A DNA stretch of 64,000 nt from Anoplopoma fimbria. Lineage: Eukaryota; Chordata; Actinopteri; Perciformes; Anoplopomatidae. Made by a program: the position numbers and the translations under genes. Shown here piece after piece: positions 52,001-61,319 of this stretch (the first letter of the stretch is position 1; every line of letters begins with the position of its first letter). The stretch spans positions 25,332,522 through 25,396,521 of the forward strand of contig NC_072449.1 in the NCBI RefSeq assembly GCF_027596085.1, read 5' to 3'. The notes beneath the pieces are model-generated. The model saw nothing but the letters and a program-made list of their open reading frames with translations, did not search any database and had not been told where the DNA came from.

Positions 52001-53214
52001 ACAGCTCAAAGTGTCCCAATTCTAAATTTGTTCCTTCTTAGCGGACACAGATCGGATGCTTCAGTATAATGTTAACAAAACTTTTTGCTGTTCATTAAGA
52101 GATTGAATCACCTCTAAAGATTTAATAAATGTAGGGAGATGCCTACATTCAAGCTTTTTGAAAAGGTAACATAACAGACTGTGTTTTGCTTCGGCACAAT
52201 CGAGATAAATTCTTCTTTTTTTTTTTTTTTTTTACATACTTGCATTTATTTTTCACCTTAAGTGCTTTATAATTACATTATGTTTTATTACAATGATTAT
52301 AATGCATTACAACTTAGTGTTATTCATTTTTTTGTGAGTGCTCATAACTATATACAGTGCTATAAGCACATTATAAAACATAAGTATGTTTATAAAGCAT
52401 CATAAACATTGGTGTCATTGAAAGTGTCAAAGAATCACAGATTTGTTGTATTTCTCAACGAAAGCAGGATGTCTTGATACTCAACCCTGTCCAGACAGGA
52501 CAACCTTTATTATTCTGTACTGCTCATTTCTTGATTTATCAATGGACATCGTTTTGATTTATCTAGTCCTCAAAATCTGAAAGACAACTAATGTTAATGT
52601 TATTTAAAAGTAAATGCTTCGAAAGCTTTAACTTGCTAATTTCTATTATTTGTCTTATGCTTTTGATCTCCTTTTCTTCTGCAGCATCTGCACCAACCAG
52701 GACTCTAGGCAGGAGGAAGTTAGTGCGCAACCGTTTCACCATAGACACTGATATTGTTTTTGATGGCGAGCCCGGACAGGAGCCCGACTCAAATCGGCTG
52801 CAGCGGGACAACGAACCAGATACTCCGCAGCAGTCTGAGATAGCAGCTGACACAGACCGCTGGGTGGAAGAACAGTTCGACCTAGAAGAATACGAAGACC
52901 AGGAAGTGGTGAAAGAGACAGATATCCTAAGTGATGAAGATGACGAGTTCTGCCAGACTACCAGAGCATCCTCCACTGATGCCGACCTGGAGGCCCCTGT
53001 CATGGCTTTGTCCTTAGAGAGTGAGGAAACCAATGAGGGCGAGAGTCTTAAGTCCCCAAAGGCCAGTGGGACACCTGATGAGGTGAAGGTGTCCAATACA
53101 GAGGAGCAGAGCGTCGTGAACGATGGCAACGTGGAGGATCAAAAACAAACCGAGAAGGATGAGATTTGGGTAAGAAGGCAGCAGTCAGGCTCGTCCCCAG
53201 ATTGTGGCACATAA
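33160..53214 (+). CDS. TIAM1, Rac1-specific guanine nucleotide exchange factor (25 coding exons)
   Basis: TIAM1 loads Rac1 with GTP at membranes and junctions. Coding exons: 33160-34071, 35066-35522, 35975-36147, 36389-36613, 38296-38481, 39699-39845, 40000-40074, 40416-40586, 40828-40932, 41355-41436, 41707-41793, 42537-42749, 43005-43102, 47419-47604, 48892-48960, 49328-49453, 49560-49668, 50344-50523, 50635-50753, 50840-50948, 51051-51109, 51339-51444, 51581-51668, 51797-51969, 52685-53214. All introns are GT-AG, every junction keeps frame, and the sum is about 1594 codons (human TIAM1: 1591). Domains in order: N-terminal region with MGN myristoylation start; PHn (about 435-545); coiled coil-Ex (550-690); Ras-binding (755-825); PDZ (838-905); DH (1025-1220); PHc (1245-1385); acidic tail. 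Identity to human is very high in PHn-CC-Ex and DH-PH. Whether this is the a or b copy from the teleost genome duplication cannot be told. Confidence 0.96.
35066..36613 (+). CDS. tiam1 exons for the N-terminal PH domain and start of coiled coil
   Basis: Three exons (35066-35522, 35975-36147, 36389-36613). After a Ser-rich linker the PH domain runs from [20 protein letters not shown] through [17 protein letters not shown] to [13 protein letters not shown]. The helical segment [20 protein letters not shown] then starts the coiled coil. PHn-CC-Ex is known to bind phosphoinositides, Par3 and other membrane partners. The acceptor at 35066 was chosen over other AG sites because only it gives the conserved [12 protein letters not shown] junction in frame. 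Confidence 0.95.
38296..39845 (+). CDS. tiam1 exons for the CC-Ex extension
   Basis: Two exons (38296-38481, 39699-39845), both phase 0. Sequence includes [54 protein letters not shown], then [20 protein letters not shown] and [11 protein letters not shown]. This is the near-invariant Ex segment of TIAM1/TIAM2. Confidence 0.95.
40000..41436 (+). CDS. tiam1 exons for the Ras-binding domain
   Basis: Four exons (40000-40074, 40416-40586, 40828-40932, 41355-41436). The core reads [40 protein letters not shown] and [17 protein letters not shown], the ubiquitin-like Ras-binding fold of TIAM proteins. The 75-base third-from-last exon ([14 protein letters not shown]) is more variable and shorter than in mammals. 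Confidence 0.93.
41707..43102 (+). CDS. tiam1 exons for the PDZ domain and acidic linker
   Basis: Exons 41707-41793, 42537-42749 and 43005-43102. The carboxylate-binding loop of the PDZ domain is [20 protein letters not shown], followed by [13 protein letters not shown] and [19 protein letters not shown]. The domain is known to bind syndecans and CADM1-type tails. The last exon codes for an acidic linker ([20 protein letters not shown]) and ends in phase 0, so the constitutive join is to 47419 ([12 protein letters not shown]). Confidence 0.93.
44647..44946 (+). CDS. Candidate in-frame cassette exon of tiam1 between PDZ and DH
   Basis: A 300-base open segment with a strong polypyrimidine-AG acceptor (ttcaccctccactgcag), a donor agg|gtgaga, and phase 0 at both ends. 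It could therefore be included between exons 43005-43102 and 47419-47604 without breaking frame, adding 100 residues to the PDZ-DH linker. The encoded peptide is Pro-rich at first, then [27 protein letters not shown] and a basic/polar end with [11 protein letters not shown]. It resembles no TIAM1 segment I recall, and the fish linker already equals the human length without it. An in-frame second acceptor (44661) would drop five residues. It could also be a chance open frame or part of a 5' region of the internal promoter. Confidence 0.45.
45040..45259 (+). promoter_or_regulatory. Candidate internal tiam1 promoter and alternative first exon
   Basis: A TATA-like TTTATTTAAA (45053-45062) precedes an untranslated stretch and an ATG at 45191. 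The 23-codon frame from it ([20 protein letters not shown] plus LHL) ends at donor ttg|gtgaga (exon end 45259) in phase 0, matching the DH-side exon at 47419. The product would start just before [12 protein letters not shown] and carry only DH, PHc and the tail, about 640 residues. Loss of the PHn-CC-Ex region is known to change TIAM targeting and activity. Short N-terminally cut TIAM forms are known in mammals (notably TIAM2); whether this exon is homologous I cannot say. Confidence 0.6.
47419..50753 (+). CDS. tiam1 exons for the catalytic DH domain
   Basis: Exons 47419-47604, 48892-48960, 49328-49453, 49560-49668, 50344-50523 and 50635-50753. Conserved blocks: CR1 with [18 protein letters not shown], then [56 protein letters not shown], and CR3 with [20 protein letters not shown]. 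This fold catalyses nucleotide exchange on Rac1. The key glutamate of CR1 (ETERTYV) and the KPIQR helix are present, so the domain should be active. Confidence 0.96.
50840..51969 (+). CDS. tiam1 exons for the C-terminal PH domain
   Basis: Exons 50840-50948, 51051-51109, 51339-51444, 51581-51668 and 51797-51969. Sequence includes [90 protein letters not shown], and [20 protein letters not shown]. It is the PH partner of the DH domain. The junction at 51339 follows a less pyrimidine-rich acceptor (gattgtag) but is the one that keeps frame and homology. Confidence 0.94.
52240..52430. repeat. Possible decayed dispersed element in the last tiam1 intron
   Basis: Phrases such as 'gtgctttataattacattat', 'attataatgcattac', 'gctataagcacattataaaa' and 'tttataaagcatcataaac' repeat a theme and its complement. 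This is typical of an old fish element (MITE or LINE end). No clean termini were found. Confidence 0.3.
52685..53214 (+). CDS. tiam1 last coding exon: acidic C-terminal tail
   Basis: Begins after acceptor ttctgcag with [20 protein letters not shown] (first codon split), then [20 protein letters not shown] and [17 protein letters not shown]. It closes with [17 protein letters not shown] and TAA at 53212. The human tail shares [22 protein letters not shown] and IWVRRE but ends differently. Note that the codons for W-V-R contain a good donor sequence (tgg|gtaaga at 53170). Confidence 0.93.
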
Positions 53215-54400
53215 AAGCTGAAGAGGACAGGCAAAAAGCTTAATATGGGCTCCATAAAGATCAGTCATCAGTCTTAACAATGCATGGGCATTGACGTCTA
53301 TTGCACAGCTAGTAGAAGTTATATCCTTCCTTACTTTTGCTGAATGCTTTTTGTACAGGTAAAATCATCAGTGGAGCAATACAGGAATCTAGAACGAGGG
53401 AGCTTTATCCCAAATCAAATGCTGTTACATAGAAGTCAAGTGTAAGCTTTCAGAGATGAACTAATGGTACAATCATGGAATCTAATCAGTTGCTTTGATT
53501 GGCATGGTTTGCACATTTGGGCAGCATTCTATAGTCCTGCCTGCTGTTGCCAAATTGTGAGAACATTGATATTTGTTTTGTTTGTGTGACTCAGAGATAT
53601 TATCATAGTTAAGGGCTGTATATTATTTGTCCTTAAAGAAATAGAATAATTGCAATGGACAGTCTTGTCTCGCATAGTTTACTGTACTTGTACATCTTCA
53701 CATGAATATACACTGACATGTTTTTGGAACAGTTTTGTTATGTAAAGAGTTATGTAAAATATATGATTTTGATCTCTTGTTTTACAGACTTAAAGCTATC
53801 TTTTTAGCCTGGGAAATATTTTGTTTGGTCTCTTGTTACATTTAATAGTGGAATTATGTAATAGCCCTATGTCACAGAGGCTAGCGGGATTTTTTTACTT
53901 TGTTTTAATTTAACATAATCCTGTTTTACTTGAATTTGCTGTTTCATGTTTGTGTTGCTGTGAAACAATTCTTGTATTTTTCCTTTTTACTCTTCAGTAT
54001 TGCCATTTAACAAATGCTAAATGTTACATTTCATTCCAAGCGTGCACACTCTAATTTGTAGAGAATTTGCACACCCGCTATTATAAAAGGTATTGTGTGT
54101 TCAAAAACACTGTTCACTAGTAATGGATCATAAAGAAAAGTTTTTTTTTTTATTTATTCATATGTTAATTAATTTGTTTGCAAAAAAACACAAGTAATCA
54201 TTTTTTTCACAAAGAAAGTCCAAATTTGCTCAAGCAATCAAGGAGAAAGAATTACAGTATGCCTGAAAAGTGAAAGAAGTCATACTTGTAAGAAATTCAT
54301 TGTGCTACTAAGACTGCATTTTTATTACTGTGTATATAGAAAAATGTATTGATATCATAATAAATACAGTTGTTTCCTACTTATAATTCAAGGCACCTCT
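53215..54400 (+). other. tiam1 3' UTR with poly(A) signal
   Basis: About 1.15 kb of AT-rich noncoding sequence ending at AATAAA (54359-54364), followed by a T/G-containing stretch. No second gene is visible within it. Confidence 0.7.
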
Positions 54401-55618
54401 CTGTTGTCCATCATTGGTTCCCGTGTTTCTACTCAACATTCCCTTGCAACTCAAACAAAACAATTTTGTGACCAAAGCATAAATGCCCATTGTGCTCAGA
54501 CATGCCTGAGAACGGCAGAACTAAGAAACTAATCGATGCTCTCCCGCCTCAAAGACAGACCAATTCCAGAACAAAATGGGGAAACTAAAAAGTGAACCTT
54601 AAAAAGATGTTAAAAGCCACTTTGAGTGTTTGCAAGCCACAACTGATTAAGTGTCTCAATAATGGTGAGGGAGCTACAGAAAGAATAAAGGAATGTCTGT
54701 AATTTTTTCTATCTCTGGACTAATCTGTCCATTTGTCAGCAGTAACTATTGTGACACAAACATACATGAACAGATAAAATAAATATATCACTAAATTAAG
54801 CCAAGCTCTTGAGCTATACTCTATTCTACTGATCATTTCTGGAGAACCTTTTTTTCTGTTAAACAACTATTGTACCTTGTTAAGTGCCTTTGACAGTGAA
54901 GGTCTGCTTGTGATTTCCTTTTCTTATTTCCATGACTCTTATTCTTTGTCTGGCAAATGTCATCATGATTTTTGAGGGATAAAATGCAGGTTCATCTTTC
55001 ACAAGCTCAGCTAAAAATGAAAAATAACTAACGAAATAAAATCATGCCAATCACAAAAATGTTTTATTAGCAGAGATAAACAATGGTCACAAGTAGACCC
55101 TCAGCAGCACTGACTGAAAGACACTAACTGGGATAATTAGTCCACAACCCCTACAATAACCACTTAAATCAAAAAACAAACGAGCTTCACGAAATTGGTA
55201 TTTACTGGAAGGCAATTGTGCTGTAAAAAGTGTGTTTTCTTCCACTGTCCAACCTCTGTTTTTGAATGGTCGCGGACAATTGAGCAGTTGATGATGAAGG
55301 CAGATACCATCTTTTTTCACGGGTAGCATGTCCAGGGCTAATCAACTGAGCTCTTGCAGACTTTCAGTGTTAGGCAGTATGAAAAAGAAAAAGAATATAA
55401 CAACAAAACTTTGCATCACATGTACTCTCCTAATTAAAAGATTGCTTTTAGGCAGCACAAGTGATAGTGATAGAACTACTGTCACCCAGGCTCATTCCCC
55501 TCCACCAGCCACCTCACTCTTGTCAATTACCACCCTCATCACAAAAGCTGCGGTTCTTCTTCAGATAAAGGGGAAAGATCCCTTCAGACTTCACTGTGCT
55601 ATAGTCTGGCAGCATTGC
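54400..55618. other. Intergenic, no recognisable gene
   Basis: AT-rich sequence between the tiam1 poly(A) site and the V-SINE. A 97-codon frame at 55328 has no recognised similarity. Confidence 0.4.
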
Positions 55619-55935
55619 TGAATGACTAAATTACATTACATTACAGTCATTTAGCAGACGCTTTTATCCAAAGCGACTTACAATCAGTAGTATATTACAT
55701 ATCATTCACCCATTCACACACTGATGACAGGCTACCATGCAAGGTGCCACCATCAGACTCTAACTAACATTCATGCAACATCCAGTCCACACCGATGGCA
55801 AGCCTTCAGGAGCAACTTGGGGTTAAGTGTCTTGCCCAAGGACACATCGACTGCCGAAGCCGGGTATCGAACCACCGACCCTCTGATTGGAGAACTACCT
55901 TGCTCTCCACTACGCCACAGCCGCCCCTGAATGAC
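55619..55935 (-). mobile_element. V-SINE-type (HE1-like) SINE, reverse orientation, with target-site duplication
   Basis: On the reverse strand the element begins with a tRNA-like head (GGCTGTGGCGTAGTGGAGAG as A-box region, GGTTCGATACCCG as B box, about 55870-55927). It ends in the conserved tail whose complement reads ATTTAGCAGACGCTTTTATC CAAAGCGACTTACA, then (ATTAC)n repeats at 55630-55646. Direct repeats TGAATGAC at 55619-55626 and 55928-55935 flank it. The core/tail block is the shared 3' region of fish V-SINEs. It is well preserved, so relatively young. Confidence 0.85.
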
Positions 55936-57490
55936 ACTGAAATGACACTGAAATGGTACAGGGTTGCTTTACCAATGCACTTGTTTTGTAGGGACAGACT
56001 TAGATCAGGCTTGTGATGATTCATGATTTCTGCATCCTAAATCTAAATGAACACTGAATTAAATGTGTTGGCAGGAGAAGGAATCTGGAATTACATGCAA
56101 TACATTTTATTTATCTCAATCTTATTGTGTGGACCAGGAAAGTGCAGTTGCATTTACATACAGCAGGTGGCACCAGTCTGTTGTAGATGTACATTACTTC
56201 CTGTACCACTGCACCAGCACCAACTTACACCTTTCTGCATATTCAGTTACTTTCATTTGCATCATATTACTCAGATCAAAATCCTAAACTCCATTACCAG
56301 CATCTTAGAGGTCACATATACAGAAAAATTATTCACAGCACATTTGTATTAGAGTGCAGTTCGGTCATGGGTTTCTCAGCTGCTTTAAACGTAAACAGAT
56401 ACACTCAAGCTCAGTATGTGATGATAGTATCAGTCAGCAAACCTGCTCAACAGGCTTTCCAGTTTCTGTTCCTGTTTTGTGACCTTGCCTGCTAAAGCTC
56501 CTGCTCGCAACCCTCTTTACTTTTTAGTCTCTCCTACTTCAAAGGAACAAGTTGTCCAACAGGGTGTTACCTTTGCTCAACCAACTGAAGTTTGGATAAA
56601 GGAGCGGCCTTTTGTTAAGATCTGTGAAATCCCCCATTGTTTTTCCTTATCTGCAATCAGACACCTGGTCACATTGAAATATTTTTTAGTCTTAGTTAAG
56701 GCAAGTTGAAATGATCATTTTCATGGGAGCATAATAAGTGTCTATACACTAATTGTTTCAAAGTAACAACAGAAAAGTCAGTTGAAAGGAAACAGATGAA
56801 AGTAATTTCTTTCTAATTAGATCTTCTTTTTTTTTTAAATATAGGAACACTATGTACATTCTCCATCCCTAATAAAGTGATATGATAATCCTCACACTGA
56901 AGCCATGTTGAAGTTTACAGATCTATCACAAACTCCCCTCTAGAAAAACATTACATTTCAAACTAATGCTGACTGGGACACACACTGACCCAGTGCCATT
57001 CATATACTGTATATAAGGTACCATTGTGTCATTTTAATTGATTCAGATGCATAAGGCTTCTGGTCAAGGTAGAGAAGCCTGCAGATGCCAATTTGGGACC
57101 GTGGCTTATCCTCATGAGTTGTCACATGAAAAAGAGAAGCCACCTACGTGTGGGCATATGTGTTGAACTTTAGGGTGACTACACACCAGGTGTTTCCTGG
57201 GACAATGCAATGCAATATTTCAGGCAAGGGTTGCGGACCAAGCTTAGAAAAGGAAGGCCCTTTATTTAAAAATGGGGTTTATTTGTAGTGTTCTTTATCC
57301 ACAATGTAAACAACTGAATCACTTGCCAAATCACATCTCCAGGGATACACAGGGTACAGTATGGCAATATACTATGGTAAAGGCAGGTGAAAACTTGAAA
57401 AATGTCATTTATTTGTATGAAATAAGTAAGTTACAGTTTTCAGCATTTTGATTTTATCCAACTGAGTTTGAAGAGGTTTTACAAGCCCAA
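55936..57490. other. Intergenic, no recognisable gene
   Basis: Noncoding by appearance. Overlapping short frames (56047-56495) look unrelated to claudins or other families. Confidence 0.35.
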
Positions 57491-57526
57491 GACTTATGAC
57501 CTATAGAAGATCATAGGTCATAAGTC
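57491..57526. repeat. Perfect inverted repeat with AGGTCA half-sites, 14-bp arms
   Basis: Left arm GACTTATGACCTAT (57491-57504), 8-nt loop, right arm ATAGGTCATAAGTC (57513-57526). The arms contain TGACCT (57497-57502) and AGGTCA (57515-57520), which are nuclear-receptor half-sites in everted arrangement, 300 bp before the first claudin start codon. Confidence 0.85.
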
Positions 57527-57825
57527 ACCAAAACTAAACTTGCAACGTTTGTAAATGGCAACAAATCACTCTTTTCATATGTGCTTGTCATGCATGATGA
57601 GCAATGATGACAAATGCATAACACGGGTTTAGTTTTCAGGAAAAATGAAAGTTAAATAAATGCAGAGTACTTTATACCTCAAACACTGGTAAGATTAAAA
57701 GGTTGAGTCAGTGAAAACCGGTGGGATTACATTACAGGCATGGTGATATTATCACAGACAGCTCTGCAAAAGAGATTGTGTAGCAGTCTTTTCATTAGAC
57801 GACAGAGGAGACTGCCTTCTGAGCC

Positions 57826-58515
57826 ATGAGAGCAAAATTGGAGGTCTTTGCTCTGGTCCTCGGCTTCATCGGCCTGTTTGGGACCATAGCTGTCACTGCA
57901 CTGCCCATGTGGAGGGTCTCTGCCTTCATTGGTGCCAATCTCATTGTCATGGAGGAACTCTGGGAGGGCTTGTGGATGAACTGCTACAGACAGGCCAATA
58001 TCAGGATGCAGTGCAAGGTGTATGACTCACTGCTAATTCTCCCACCAGAGCTGCAGGTAGCCAGGGGGCTCATGTGTGTGTCCATAGTCCTGGTTTTCAT
58101 CTCTCTGGCCGTCACAGGATGTGGGACCCAAAAGAGCAGCTGTTGTGACGACAATAGAAAGAGCAAGAACATCGCCCTCGCCTTAGGGGGTGGTTTGTAT
58201 CTGCTGTCCTTTCTGACCACGCTCATCCCCGTCAGCTGGGTGGGCCATACTGTCATCAGCAACTTCTACAGCCCAACGGTGCTGGAATCTCAGAAACGGG
58301 AGCTGGGGGAGGCCCTCTTCATTGGCTGGGCCACTTCTGGTATTCTGCTGATCACTGGGTTCATCCTTCTGTTTAGCTACAGCAAACGTAGATCAAAGGA
58401 AGAAGAGCCAAACTTTGACACGTATCTTATGGAGGAGCGGGATGTACAGAAAGAGGGGAGCGTGTACCTAGAGAGGACAACATCCAGCTTTCATAAGCAT
58501 CAAGAATATGTGTAA
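57826..58515 (+). CDS. Claudin-8-type tight junction protein, copy 1
   Basis: Single-exon gene, 229 codons. Claudins are four-pass membrane proteins that form the paracellular barrier or ion pores. TM1 is about residues 8-26; the extracellular signature is present as W29, GLW (48-50), C53 and C63; TM2-TM4 follow at about 79-98, 117-135 and 161-182. The second loop reads SWVGHTVISNFYSPTVLESQ. The tail ends EYV, the PDZ-binding ending used to bind ZO proteins. The start is supported by the first ATG being right before TM1. Closest remembered families are claudin-8 and claudin-17, which adjoin TIAM1 in human. Of the three copies it is the only one with the classic YV end. Confidence 0.93.
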   Translation: MRAKLEVFALVLGFIGLFGTIAVTALPMWRVSAFIGANLIVMEELWEGLWMNCYRQANIRMQCKVYDSLLILPPELQVARGLMCVSIVLVFISLAVTGCGTQKSSCCDDNRKSKNIALALGGGLYLLSFLTTLIPVSWVGHTVISNFYSPTVLESQKRELGEALFIGWATSGILLITGFILLFSYSKRRSKEEEPNFDTYLMEERDVQKEGSVYLERTTSSFHKHQEYV

Positions 58516-58738
58516 AGAACTGAGCTGTACTGTACTGTACTGCCTGAAATATGCAACTTCGAATTGATATATCTCTAATAGTGATAGATGTGATAATGTC
58601 AAGTGTTCAAAATATGTATAAATGTATTGTTTCACTATCCCTTAATCACTGACTATTTAAAAATGCTAATGTACTATGTGTTCTTATTGTAACTATAAAT
58701 GGTTATTCTCTTGTCCATGTTTGTATCATCTGCCCAAA

Positions 58739-58800
58739 TAAGATAAAATAGGATAAGATAATCCTTTATTTGTCCCACAGTGGGGACATTTGCAAATGCT
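58739..58800 (-). repeat. LINE/SINE 3' tail fragment, reverse orientation
   Basis: A (GGATAAGAT)-like run followed by AATCCTTTATTTGTCCCACA and GTGGGGACATTT. It is the same tail type as at 6117 and 32660, 220 bp after the claudin copy 1 stop codon. Confidence 0.5.
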
Positions 58801-59840
58801 AGATAGTTGTACATATAAAACTATTTGTACTTACATATACACAATAATGTAATCAGTAACAATTGGTTTTGCAATCATGTACTGTCATGCCATTTTGTTT
58901 TTCTTTCTGATTTGGTAGTAACTCATGGCAATTAAGTCACATCGACTTAGTCAACAGACAAAGAGTTGATAAAGATTTGATTCTACATTTTCTTGTGTGA
59001 TTGTATTTTTTCTATTGCATCCTAACATTTGAGTAAACCCTCAGTTTGACTGTAACTACACTATACTAAAAACTAAATGCAGCTGAATAGTAAAAACTCA
59101 TTCACTGCATGCACAAATTATCTACAAACAACCTGGTTATCAGTTTCAGATGGCAGAAAGACTTCAGTGTGGCGTTGACAAGGTGAGAACTGCTGGCAAA
59201 CAGACAAATACTGTGTTACAGTGAAACCAATCCTACTCAAGTTCCTGTGCTCAACACCTTTTCATCAGCTCAGTTTACATATAAAGGAGGAGACAGTGGG
59301 ACATCCCTGACCATCCTATCAGCCTTCAGTTTGAGATGGACAACAGATTGCAGCACCGCCACTTATATAAATTGATGTACATAAACTAAAGACACTGCGT
59401 AGTGTTCGTGTTTCACATATTATTACTGCGTATCCAAAACAAATCGTTTTAATTTCTTTACTATTAGTTTCAGGAGGTGAGAAAGTTCCAAGGTAATAGT
59501 AAAGAGATGCTGTATTTTTCAAGTTTACATAGTAACATTTTTGCCATCTCGTTTACTGTCTGAATTAGTTATTTAGATTAAAGTAAAACATTTTTCTGAG
59601 TAGTATTGAAATATGTCATGGCTAAACCTTAAAAGAGCTGAAACATGCTTTGATCAACTGTGACTTTATACAATGAATAATTTAGTTATTGATTAAGTGT
59701 TCTTAATCACAAGAACAAATGGTTGATTGTTAGCAGTTGTATTTCCATTCAAAACAAGCAGCACTCTTTGTTATGTCCCAATTGATCTGTCTGTAAAGCA
59801 GCTCAACCAGTAAGGTTGCATTGCATCCTTAGCATTTTTT
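58801..59840. other. Intergenic between claudin copies 1 and 2
   Basis: No gene or repeat recognised. It presumably holds the upstream regulatory DNA of copy 2. Confidence 0.35.
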
Positions 59841-59849
59841 TTGTGGGTG

Positions 59850-59883
59850 TATAAATTCCTTGACTTGCTCTTCTCCTCAGATT
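59850..59883 (+). promoter_or_regulatory. Core promoter of claudin copy 2: TATA box and initiator
   Basis: TATAAA at 59850-59855 and an initiator-like CTCAGATT with the candidate start A at 59879, 29 bases downstream of the first T of the TATA box. That is the usual spacing. It predicts a 57-base 5' UTR before the ATG at 59936. The alternative is that ctcctcag is a splice acceptor. Confidence 0.6.
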
Positions 59884-59935
59884 TGTGTCTAGAGCTTGGA
59901 GAGTGAACTCTTCGGCTCGCTGTGTGATCGCCACT

Positions 59936-60823
59936 ATGGCCTCTTACGCTGCTTACAGTGGCGCTTACAGTGGCTACACCAAGCCACCTCAATCGTATGC
60001 AGGCTCTTACTACGATGAGAAGCAAGCCAAGACATATGCAGATTATCAAGACTCTCTAAATGATGAAAAAAAGAGAATTGAGAAGAAGGACCGCCAGGAC
60101 GCCATCTGCTGTGAGGTAGTGGCCCTCATCATCGGTTTCATTGGACTTATCGGAGTGGCAGCCGTGACAGGCCTGCCGATGTGGAAGGTAACAGCCTTCA
60201 TTGAGGAGAACATCATTGTCATGGAGACTCGCTGGGAGGGCTTGTGGATGAACTGCTACAGACAAGCTAACATCCGGATGCAGTGCAAGGTTTATGATTC
60301 CCTGCTGTTTCTGCCCCCAGACCTTCAGGCTGCTAGGGGTTTGATGTGTAGCTCTGTGGCCCTGTCCACCTTCGCCCTCATTGTCTCAGCAGTGGGGATG
60401 AAGTGTACTAAAGTGGTTGACCATCGGGCTCGCACCAAGCATGTTGTTCTTGTTGCTGGAGGCTGTCTGTTCCTCTTGGCCTGCCTCACTATCATAATCC
60501 CTGTGTCCTGGACCGGCCATGTCATCATCAGGGACTTCTACAACCCTCTGCTGATCGATGCCCAGCGCAGGGAGCTTGGGGAGGCTCTTTACATCGGCTG
60601 GGTGACCTCAGCTTTGCTTTTCACTGCCGGAGTGATCCTGCTGTGCCGTCATGCTCCCCGCACGCAGGAATCAGATGAGCGGGTTGTATACAACCAGGAT
60701 GGAAATCTCTACCAACCTGCATACGCATACCAGCCGTATACGTACCAGCCAGCGTACACCTACCAGCCTGCCTACTCAGCACCCCCACCAGGATCTGTAG
60801 CATATACACCAAGTCAGTACTAG
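59936..60823 (+). CDS. Claudin-8-type protein with long tyrosine-rich cytoplasmic tails, copy 2
   Basis: Single exon, 295 codons. The ATG at 59936 has A at -3 and G at +4. The open frame extends upstream only through a non-ATG codon, and the next in-frame Met (residue 82) lies past TM1. The protein therefore carries about 53 residues more than a standard claudin before TM1: nine tyrosines in the first 37 residues (MASYAAYSGAYSGY start), then a charged segment (NDEKKRIEKKDRQD) and a Cys pair. Signature residues are W83, GLW (102-104), C107, C117. Loop 2 reads RDFYNPLLIDAQRRELGEAL. The tail is a run of Y-Q-P-A/Y-T-Y units and ends PSQY, not YV, so classic ZO-PDZ binding looks absent. Confidence 0.93.
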   Translation: MASYAAYSGAYSGYTKPPQSYAGSYYDEKQAKTYADYQDSLNDEKKRIEKKDRQDAICCEVVALIIGFIGLIGVAAVTGLPMWKVTAFIEENIIVMETRWEGLWMNCYRQANIRMQCKVYDSLLFLPPDLQAARGLMCSSVALSTFALIVSAVGMKCTKVVDHRARTKHVVLVAGGCLFLLACLTIIIPVSWTGHVIIRDFYNPLLIDAQRRELGEALYIGWVTSALLFTAGVILLCRHAPRTQESDERVVYNQDGNLYQPAYAYQPYTYQPAYTYQPAYSAPPPGSVAYTPSQY

Positions 60824-61260
60824 CGAGGTAAATCTAACAAGAGACAATTTTGGACTTTTTTTTACTTGATTTGGCACATTTGAATCAGTTTGAATTGACT
60901 AATATGCCCAAAGGCTGTCACTGCTTTCTCAACGATGGCCAAGTGTAGAGATTGAAATGAATTATGGAACTGATGGTGTTAGATCATGATGAACTGTGCT
61001 GAATAATGCTTTGTTTGTTTGTTTGTTTCCATATGCTTAGTTTACACTAAATCATACAAGTCATTCAGAAGTATTTTAAATCCTTAATACAGTAGTTGTT
61101 GATATCACAGCTGACATGCTATTTGAGAACTAATTATGCACTAGGCCTTTTTCAGATTATATACCTCCAGATGATTTGTGTTAATTGCTTGTTTTTTGTT
61201 GTAAATGTACATACTCTTTTTAAAAATGCTTGTCTAAATATAAGGTCAATTGTAGTTTCC

Positions 61261-61266
61261 AATAAA
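61261..61266 (+). terminator. Poly(A) signal of claudin copy 2
   Basis: AATAAA followed by a T/G-rich stretch (ttttgttttttgtgtggtttttttt), about 440 bases after the stop codon. Confidence 0.65.
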
Positions 61267-61319
61267 AGGGTAATGTTGAAGAATTTTGTTTTTTGTGTGG
61301 TTTTTTTTCCTGTCGCCTA

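Noticed and set aside
55328..56709. Small genes between tiam1 and the claudins
   Set aside because: Frames overlap the V-SINE or each other and show no known domain or splice structure.
59885..59935. Extra 17 residues at the start of claudin copy 2
   Set aside because: This part begins at a GTG, close to the predicted transcription start. The ATG at 59936 has a good context.
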